A DNA stretch of 64,000 bases from Carboxylicivirga mesophila (GTDB lineage Bacteria; Bacteroidota; Bacteroidia; Bacteroidales; Marinilabiliaceae), in assembly GCF_018271975.1 (NCBI RefSeq), contig NZ_JAGUCN010000001.1:248001-312000 (forward strand). The letters run 5' to 3'. Positions within the stretch are counted from its first letter, which is position 1. Each line of letters starts with the position of its first letter. Position numbers and translations under genes: made by a program. Below, in pieces: positions 58,452 through 64,000 of the stretch. The notes beneath the pieces were generated by a model, which saw nothing but the letters and a program-made list of their open reading frames with translations, searched no databases and was not told where the DNA came from.

Positions 58452-60692
58452 CTATTTTTCACCAGTCATAAAAAATTCAAGCCGGCCACCTGTCAATAGC
58501 TGCTCGTGGGTGAAGAATGGTTTATCCAGTACTTTCCCGTTCAATACAACTTTCTCCACATACATATTTTCAGGTGAGTTGTTATGGGCGATAATTTCCA
58601 GTTTCCCTTGGGGCAGGTTAATAATTGCTTTGTCTACCATGGGGCGACCGGTTGTGTATGTAGCATCGCCGGGGCATACCTGGTAAAAACCCAAAGCACT
58701 CATAACGTACCATGCCGACATCTGACCACAGTCTTCGTTACCGATTATACCAGCCGGTTCAGGCAGATAGAATTCGCGCATAATCTGGTCGAGGCGTTCA
58801 TTGGCTTTATAAGGCGCATTGGTCCAATTGTAAAGGTAGGCCATGTGATGGCTTGGCTCGTTGCCATGGGCATACTGACCGATTAATCCGGTAATATCGG
58901 CGGAAGCGTGCTCACCTTCAATGCTTGAATCAGTGGTGAATAGCGTATCTAGCATGGCCTCAAAGTGGTCGGCCGAGCCGTACAGGTCAATCAGCTCCTC
59001 ATTGGCATGTGGGGTAAAAAAGCTCCACTGCCAGGCGTTGCCTTCCACATAATCGCTTTTTTCGTGGCTCGAGTAGCGGGGGCGGAAAGGCGTAACCCAT
59101 GAGCCGTCGTGGTTGCGGCCGCGCATCAGCCCTGTTGTTGGGTCGAAATAGTGACGGAAATACTCGCTTTTAGCCATGAATTCGCTGGCTGTTTTGGTTT
59201 CGCCGGAAGCTTGGGCAATCTGGGCCACGCACCAGTCGTAGTAGGCCATCTCCAAACCGTATGATACGGCCTCCGCAACAGAGTCGCTAGGCACCCAGCC
59301 CAGAGTCTCTTTAAAATAGATGTGACGGGGCATCACTGCTGCTTCACGGGTATCCTTAAAACGTTCCACAATATCAGGGCGCCAGGTAGCAGATTGCACA
59401 GAGGCTTCAAGCCACTCGCTTAAATCACCCGGACCTAAGCTTTTGGCTGCAGCATCGGCCAATACCGAAACCGCCGGATAACCTACCATGGTACCTGTGT
59501 AATTGCTTACTAAAGGCCACTTTGGCAGTATGCCGCCTTCCTTGTATTTCTGAACCAATGCTTCTGCCCAGATACTGGCTTTATCTGGTTGAATAATGGT
59601 CATCAAGGGGTGAAAGGCTCTGAAGGTGTCCCATAGTGAAAATACCGTGTAATTGACATGTCCATCAATTGCCTGGTGAATCTGTTTGTCCATACCGCGG
59701 TAGCGGCCATCAACATCCTGCCATATAAAAGGTGCCATCATGCTATGGTACATGGCAGTGTAGAAATTAGTTTTTACTGCTGCATCGTTGGTTTCAATAT
59801 GTATTTGTTCCAATTGCTTTTGCCATTCAGACTGTGCTTCTGCCAGTGTTTGATCAAAGTTCCAGCCAGGTAGCTCGGCCTGCATGTTTTTGTGAGCGCC
59901 AGACGGGTCCACTGCTGATATGGCCACCTTGAGCAGCAAGGGTTTATCACTCTCGTTAAATGTCAGGTAGATCTGCGCATCATTGGCATTTATCTTTGTC
60001 AGGTCTTTTTCTTCACCATCTACTATAATGCGTTTTTGGGCAAAAGGCTCCGAGAATTCAATGCGGTAGGCCACCAGGTGGTCATGTGCCCAGCCGGTTG
60101 ATCGCTGAATCCCTTCAATGGTTTGTTCATCCACAATGGTACATTCGTTGCCCGTTATGGCGTTGCCCCAGTTAGCCTGAAGCACGTGCGCCAGGTTCAG
60201 CATCACATTACGATCCTGTTTATTTCCATAGGTGTATTTATGCATACCTACGCGTAAAGTAGTTGTTAATTCTACATCGATATTGAAATTATCGAGGTGA
60301 ACAGAATAGTGTCCCGGGGCAGCATTTTCTTTTTCCTTGCTAAATGTAGCTGCCGGAATTGATTCAGTGGTGTTGGAATAGGGAAGCAGGCCAACATCGC
60401 CCAGATCGCCAATGCCCGTGCCGCTTAGGTGGGTATGGCTAAAGGCGTAAATCTTTGTGTCATCGTAGTGGTAGCCGCTACTGGCTTCCCAGCCATCCAA
60501 ATGGGTATCGGGGCTCAACTGCACCATGCCAAACGGTAGCGTTGCCCCCGGAAAGGTGTGTCCATGAAAGCCTGTGCCAATAAACGGATCAACATACTGC
60601 AATATATTGTCAGCTACCTTTTCTTGAGGTTGGCAGGCCGAAAGAGCCAGTGCCATTACAAATGTGATTATTCCAAAAAATCTGTTGTTCAT
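58452..60692 (-). CDS. GH92 alpha-mannosidase, lipoprotein
   Basis: A 746-residue lipoprotein (signal MNNRFFGIITFVMALALSAC, lipobox ALSAC). The GH92 hallmarks are YVDPFIGTGFHGHTFPGATLPFGMVQLSPDTHLDGWEASSGYHY near the N-terminus, and later FSLWDTFRAFHPLMTIIQP, SWVTPFRPRYSSHEKSDYVEGNAWQWSFFTPHA, HGNEPSHHMAYLYNW and GNEDCGQMSAWYVMSALGFYQVCPG. The Glu in GNEDCGQMSAWYV region is the family's catalytic-acid area. Most GH92 enzymes are alpha-1,2-, 1,3- or 1,4-mannosidases; linkage is not certain. It begins nine bases after the GH3 stop codon. Confidence 0.95.
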   Translation of the reverse strand: MNNRFFGIITFVMALALSACQPQEKVADNILQYVDPFIGTGFHGHTFPGATLPFGMVQLSPDTHLDGWEASSGYHYDDTKIYAFSHTHLSGTGIGDLGDVGLLPYSNTTESIPAATFSKEKENAAPGHYSVHLDNFNIDVELTTTLRVGMHKYTYGNKQDRNVMLNLAHVLQANWGNAITGNECTIVDEQTIEGIQRSTGWAHDHLVAYRIEFSEPFAQKRIIVDGEEKDLTKINANDAQIYLTFNESDKPLLLKVAISAVDPSGAHKNMQAELPGWNFDQTLAEAQSEWQKQLEQIHIETNDAAVKTNFYTAMYHSMMAPFIWQDVDGRYRGMDKQIHQAIDGHVNYTVFSLWDTFRAFHPLMTIIQPDKASIWAEALVQKYKEGGILPKWPLVSNYTGTMVGYPAVSVLADAAAKSLGPGDLSEWLEASVQSATWRPDIVERFKDTREAAVMPRHIYFKETLGWVPSDSVAEAVSYGLEMAYYDWCVAQIAQASGETKTASEFMAKSEYFRHYFDPTTGLMRGRNHDGSWVTPFRPRYSSHEKSDYVEGNAWQWSFFTPHANEELIDLYGSADHFEAMLDTLFTTDSSIEGEHASADITGLIGQYAHGNEPSHHMAYLYNWTNAPYKANERLDQIMREFYLPEPAGIIGNEDCGQMSAWYVMSALGFYQVCPGDATYTTGRPMVDKAIINLPQGKLEIIAHNNSPENMYVEKVVLNGKVLDKPFFTHEQLLTGGRLEFFMTGEK

Positions 60693-60701
60693 ATGTTTGT
60701 T

Positions 60702-63086
60702 TTATTTGATTTCAAAACTGCTTTTAAGTCTGATGTCTGTAGATGAGGAGCCGATGGCCAATTGAAATCGTCCAGTCTCTGTAACATACTCCATATGTTG
60801 ATTGAGAAGGCTCAGGTCTTCAGGTTTTATAATAAAACTGACTTGCTGTTTCTCACCGGGCTTCAGGTGCAGGCGTTCAAATCCTCTCAGCTGCCATTCA
60901 TAGGTAACCACAGAGCCGTACTCATCATGGATGTATAACTGAGGCACTTCGTCACCTGCATAGTTGCCGCTATTTGTGATGTCAAAGGTAACAGATAACT
61001 CACCTGAGCTTGTTGTAAGATTATTGTTGATGTGTAAGTTGTCATATTCAAAACTAGTATATGATAGGCCATAACCAAATGCATAGAGCGGTTCAACAAT
61101 ACGACTCTCACCGGTACCGTGCGGCCCTTCTTTGGCTTGCCCTGCCTGGGAGTATGGTTTAAACGGGAAGTTAAGCGGTATTTGTCCGACTGTGGCAGGC
61201 CAGGTGGTGGATAACTTCCCGCCAGGCGAGAATTCTCCAAATAAAGCCTCGGCAATTGCTTGTCCGCCAAATTCACCTGGAAACCAGGCCGCAATCATAG
61301 CATCAGCTGCCTGCTGTGCATAATTAACCGATAAGGGACGGCCATGAATAAGTACCACAATTAAAGGTTTACCTGTTGACTTAAGGGCTTTCAGTAAGTC
61401 ATTTTGTCGGCCGGGTAAATCCAGTGAGGTGCGGCTCAGGTTTTCACCAACCATGCTTTCGTCTTCGCCAAAAACCGCTATAATTACATCCGAAATTTTA
61501 GCTTTATTAACAGCCTCATCAATGTGATTTTGTTCGTCCGGGTTAATGTCATATTGCATGACCTCAGAGTGTGGCCAGTTACTGTCTTTTAGTTCGCAAC
61601 CCAAGGCATAATCTATTTTAACATCTTCAGGCAGATAATTGCGGATACCTTCCAATGGCGAGATAATGTCAACGCCCAACGCGCCATATCGACTGATGGA
61701 ACTCTTCTTTGCTTTGGCATTAGGCCCAACAACCAGGATGTTTTGTACTTCGGAAGCCTTAAGGGGTAAGGTGCCGTTGTTTTTAAGCAATACCAATGAT
61801 TCGCGCGATGCCTGTTTGGCCAGCTCCAGGTGTGCCGGTGTTCGAACAGCCGCATTAGCTGTTTCCTCATTTCGGTAGGGTTGATCAAAAAGTCCTTCTT
61901 TAAACTTGACGTATAAAATATCTTTCACCCGCTCATCGACAACAGCCGTCGAAAGGGCACCTTCATTAACCAGTTCGCGCAGCGGATTCACAAAATTAGC
62001 CGGATGGTTAAAGGTGGTGCGCACATTTAATCCGGCTTCCACCGTTTGTCGCACAGCATCTTTGTAGCTTTCGGCCACGCGGTGTTTGGAGTGAACCCAG
62101 GCCACGGCATCGCTGTCGGACACCACATAGCCTTTAAACCCATAGGTTTTTCTTAGCAGATCGTACAAAAAGTAGTGGCTGGCACTCACCGGAACCCCAT
62201 CATAGTCGTTGTAGGAACTCATAACACCCAAAACACCCGCTTCCATAATGGCTCGCTTAAAGGGGTAGAGGTACAGTTGGTGCATCTCCCGGGGAGCAAT
62301 GTGCGGATCAAGTCGCACATGTCCATCGCGCCCGCCTTTGGGGGCCGAGTACACGGCATAATGCTTCAGGGTATTAGCCAGGCCATGCGACTGAATGCCT
62401 TTACTCACTTGTATGCCCAGCTCCGCCAGCAGAAACGGGTCTTCGCCGAAGCACTCAACGATGCGTCCCCAGCGCTGATCGCGTGCCACATCCAGCACAG
62501 GCGAATAGATGTTATTATAACCAAGAGCCCGCCCTTCGGCACCAATGCATAAACCCACCTGATGTAGTAAATCTTTATGCCAGGTGCAGCCCATGCCTAT
62601 TTGCGCGGGAAACGAAGTGGCTTTATAATGGTTCAACCCGCGTATGCCTTCGTTGGTAAACTCAACAGGTATGCCCAGGCGTGTTTGCTCCACAAAGAAT
62701 TTCTGAATCTGGTTGAGGGCCCAAATGTGTTTGTCATACGGATACTTATATTTAGCTTCTTTGTATACACCATTCGATGCTTCGTCGATATTACCCAGCC
62801 CATCTTTCCAAAGCTCTTGCTTCCACCCTTCGGTAGGCAGCTCATCTTTGGCCACGCGACCATAACCATACAGGGTCACCATCTGGCAGGTTTTCTCTTC
62901 CAGGGTCATCTGCGACAGCAAATCATCGATTCGTTTATCAATGGGGGCCTTCGGATCTTCATAGATATCCTTAATACCGTTTTTATTAAAATCGATCCAA
63001 CCTGTTTTGTAGATGGTGTCACTGGCAAAAAGATTACATGCCAGTACTTGACAACAGAGGATAAACGTAATTTTTGCAGGCGACAT
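60702..63086 (-). CDS. GH3 family glycosidase, exported
   Basis: About 794 residues from MSPAKITFILCCQVLACNLFAS, a signal peptide; the longer frame adds eight codons. The catalytic domain has IPVEFTNEGIRGLNHYKATSFPAQIGMGCTWHKD, VARDQRWGRIVECFGEDPFL, NTLKHYAVYSAPKGGRDGHV and the nucleophile motif GYVVSDSDAVAWVH (Asp of SDSD). The C-terminal GH3 domain with GEDESMVGENLSRTSLDLPG holds the acid/base region, followed by a fibronectin-III-like end. It is a beta-glucosidase/xylosidase/glucosaminidase-type enzyme, first in an operon with alpha-mannosidases, so its target could be a glucose or GlcNAc residue of the same glycan. Specificity is not proven. Confidence 0.88.
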   Translation of the reverse strand: MSPAKITFILCCQVLACNLFASDTIYKTGWIDFNKNGIKDIYEDPKAPIDKRIDDLLSQMTLEEKTCQMVTLYGYGRVAKDELPTEGWKQELWKDGLGNIDEASNGVYKEAKYKYPYDKHIWALNQIQKFFVEQTRLGIPVEFTNEGIRGLNHYKATSFPAQIGMGCTWHKDLLHQVGLCIGAEGRALGYNNIYSPVLDVARDQRWGRIVECFGEDPFLLAELGIQVSKGIQSHGLANTLKHYAVYSAPKGGRDGHVRLDPHIAPREMHQLYLYPFKRAIMEAGVLGVMSSYNDYDGVPVSASHYFLYDLLRKTYGFKGYVVSDSDAVAWVHSKHRVAESYKDAVRQTVEAGLNVRTTFNHPANFVNPLRELVNEGALSTAVVDERVKDILYVKFKEGLFDQPYRNEETANAAVRTPAHLELAKQASRESLVLLKNNGTLPLKASEVQNILVVGPNAKAKKSSISRYGALGVDIISPLEGIRNYLPEDVKIDYALGCELKDSNWPHSEVMQYDINPDEQNHIDEAVNKAKISDVIIAVFGEDESMVGENLSRTSLDLPGRQNDLLKALKSTGKPLIVVLIHGRPLSVNYAQQAADAMIAAWFPGEFGGQAIAEALFGEFSPGGKLSTTWPATVGQIPLNFPFKPYSQAGQAKEGPHGTGESRIVEPLYAFGYGLSYTSFEYDNLHINNNLTTSSGELSVTFDITNSGNYAGDEVPQLYIHDEYGSVVTYEWQLRGFERLHLKPGEKQQVSFIIKPEDLSLLNQHMEYVTETGRFQLAIGSSSTDIRLKSSFEIK

Positions 63087-63383
63087 ATTTATTAAAGCTT
63101 TGAAATACAATTATCAGGAATAGTAAAAATAAGCATCAATCTTTACTTCTACCACTTGCGTTTTTGTTGTAATAAGCATACTATAACATGTGCAGATGTT
63201 GTTATTGTTCAGTAAATCAGTTGGATGTAAGGATGTAATTGTTTCATTTGAGCTGAGTTCTCTGAACATTTGTAACACTCTTTTGATAGCCTGTTAACAA
63301 ACTTTTAACAGCATGAATCTGAACCATAAATAGCAGGTGATGTTTCTATTAAAAGTCGACAATAACCAATTAAAATAAACACC
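63087..63383. promoter_or_regulatory. divergent promoter region of the GH3 and YceI genes
   Basis: About 300 AT-rich bases between divergent genes. AACAAACTTTTAACAG repeats the TTTTAACA core near 63298-63315. I could not place a convincing -7 box on either strand. Confidence 0.4.
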
Positions 63384-63950
63384 ATGAAAAGATTATCATT
63401 ATTAATCGTTGGCCTGTGCCTGTTTTTCACCTGGGCTGATGCACAAGAAAGACAAATTGATGTTAAGATGAGTAAGATCACCTGGACAGGAAAAAAAGTA
63501 ACTGGTGAGCATACGGGTAATATTCAATTCAAATCAGGTACATTGCAGATGAAAGACAAGGAGTTGGTGGGCGGTAAGTTTATCGTTGATATGACCACCA
63601 TCACCTGTACCGATTTAGATAATCAGGATTATAATGCCAAATTGGTAGGTCATTTAAAATCCGACGATTTCTTTGGTGTTGAAAAGTATGGCGAGAGTCA
63701 ACTCATCATCTCAAAAGTAGTGAAAGAGGGCAGTGCTTTCAAGGTGATAGCTGATTTAACCATCAAAGGCAAAACGCATCCGGTAACTTTTAATTTTACA
63801 AAAAGTGGTAATGCTTTTGAAGGTAAAATTGTTGTTGATCGCACTAAATACGATGTAAAATACGGTTCAGGGAAGTTCTTCGATAACCTGGGAGACAAGA
63901 TGATATACGATGACTTTGAATTAGCTTTTAAGGTCTTTGCGATGGAATAG
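63384..63950 (+). CDS. YceI-family secreted protein
   Basis: A 188-residue exported protein (signal 1-20, ending ADA). The mature chain has MSKITWTGKKVTGEHTGNIQFKSGTLQMKDKELVGGKFIVDMTTI, then HLKSDDFFGVEKYGESQLIISKVV and TIKGKTHPVTFNF, the YceI lipocalin-like pattern. The fold is a hydrophobic-ligand-binding barrel; Bacteroidota members often act in polyisoprenoid or stress biology, but function is open. The motif S-D-D-F-F and TIKGKTHPV are the conserved signatures. It is complete, ending 50 bases before the window edge. Confidence 0.93.
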   Translation: MKRLSLLIVGLCLFFTWADAQERQIDVKMSKITWTGKKVTGEHTGNIQFKSGTLQMKDKELVGGKFIVDMTTITCTDLDNQDYNAKLVGHLKSDDFFGVEKYGESQLIISKVVKEGSAFKVIADLTIKGKTHPVTFNFTKSGNAFEGKIVVDRTKYDVKYGSGKFFDNLGDKMIYDDFELAFKVFAME

Positions 63951-64000
63951 ATTTCATATTTTATACTATAAGAAAAGCTTTGCCTGGCATTTAGTCAGGC

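Overview
The window looks like chromosomal DNA of a marine or anaerobic member of the Bacteroidota, plausibly Marinilabiliales; the order is a guess from gene content. The evidence is promoters of the TAnnTTTG type rather than E. coli type, FtsX-like permeases ending in NPxxALRYE, a GntR-regulated xylose locus, SPII lipoproteins with short Bacteroidota-style signals, GH92/GH125/GH3 glycosidases, and intergenic repeats of the AGCTGATAGC kind. No insertion sequence, phage, CRISPR array or rRNA was seen. Two tRNAs are present.

Layout. 1-18.2 kb is mostly housekeeping and envelope: a partial NAD-dependent epimerase, OsmC, riboflavin synthase, purine nucleoside phosphorylase, an S41 protease lipoprotein, an MlaF/MlaE lipid-transport pair, mannose-1-phosphate guanylyltransferase, a class A penicillin-binding protein, an HD hydrolase, a FadL-like porin, a small secreted repeat protein, a nucleotide-sugar dehydrogenase, a Wzi-like capsule protein and a CoA-binding protein. 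18.4-28.1 kb is a co-oriented six-gene block that I consider the most novel part: an IclR regulator, a di-heme beta-propeller cytochrome, a chorismatase/RidA-like enzyme, a secreted D-lyxose-isomerase-like cupin, a propeller lipoprotein and a 1340-residue protein joining an NPCBM-like region, a hydrazine-synthase-alpha-like propeller, two CxxCH haem sites and a C-terminal FGE-like domain without the catalytic cysteines. 28.4-36.8 kb holds a zinc-ribbon protein and a xylose locus (gntR, xylB, GH3 beta-xylosidase, xylA, xylE) in which gntR and xylB share an operator-like motif over their -7 boxes.

36.8-38.0 kb is largely non-coding, with two tRNA genes, a terminator with a UUCG loop, palindromes, and two families of degenerate tandem repeats, one with an exact 21-bp period. 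38.0-52.6 kb is a two-component system (histidine kinase plus sigma-54 activator) divergent from an export cluster: an HlyD-type adaptor, one LolD/MacB-type ATPase and four different FtsX-like permeases. A well-formed sigma-54 promoter and two adjacent palindromes precede the adaptor gene, so the local regulator very probably drives it. 52.6-56.7 kb has small secreted and DNA-binding proteins, ssb and an AsmA-like DUF748 protein. 56.9-63.1 kb is an operon of GH3, GH92 and GH125 enzymes fitting removal of alpha-mannose residues from N-glycans or mannans. The window ends with a YceI-family secreted protein.

Starts were moved inward where a long open frame has an internal Met at the beginning of recognisable homology or a signal peptide; these changes are stated in each entry. 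Everything here is from reading the sequence; no database search was run.
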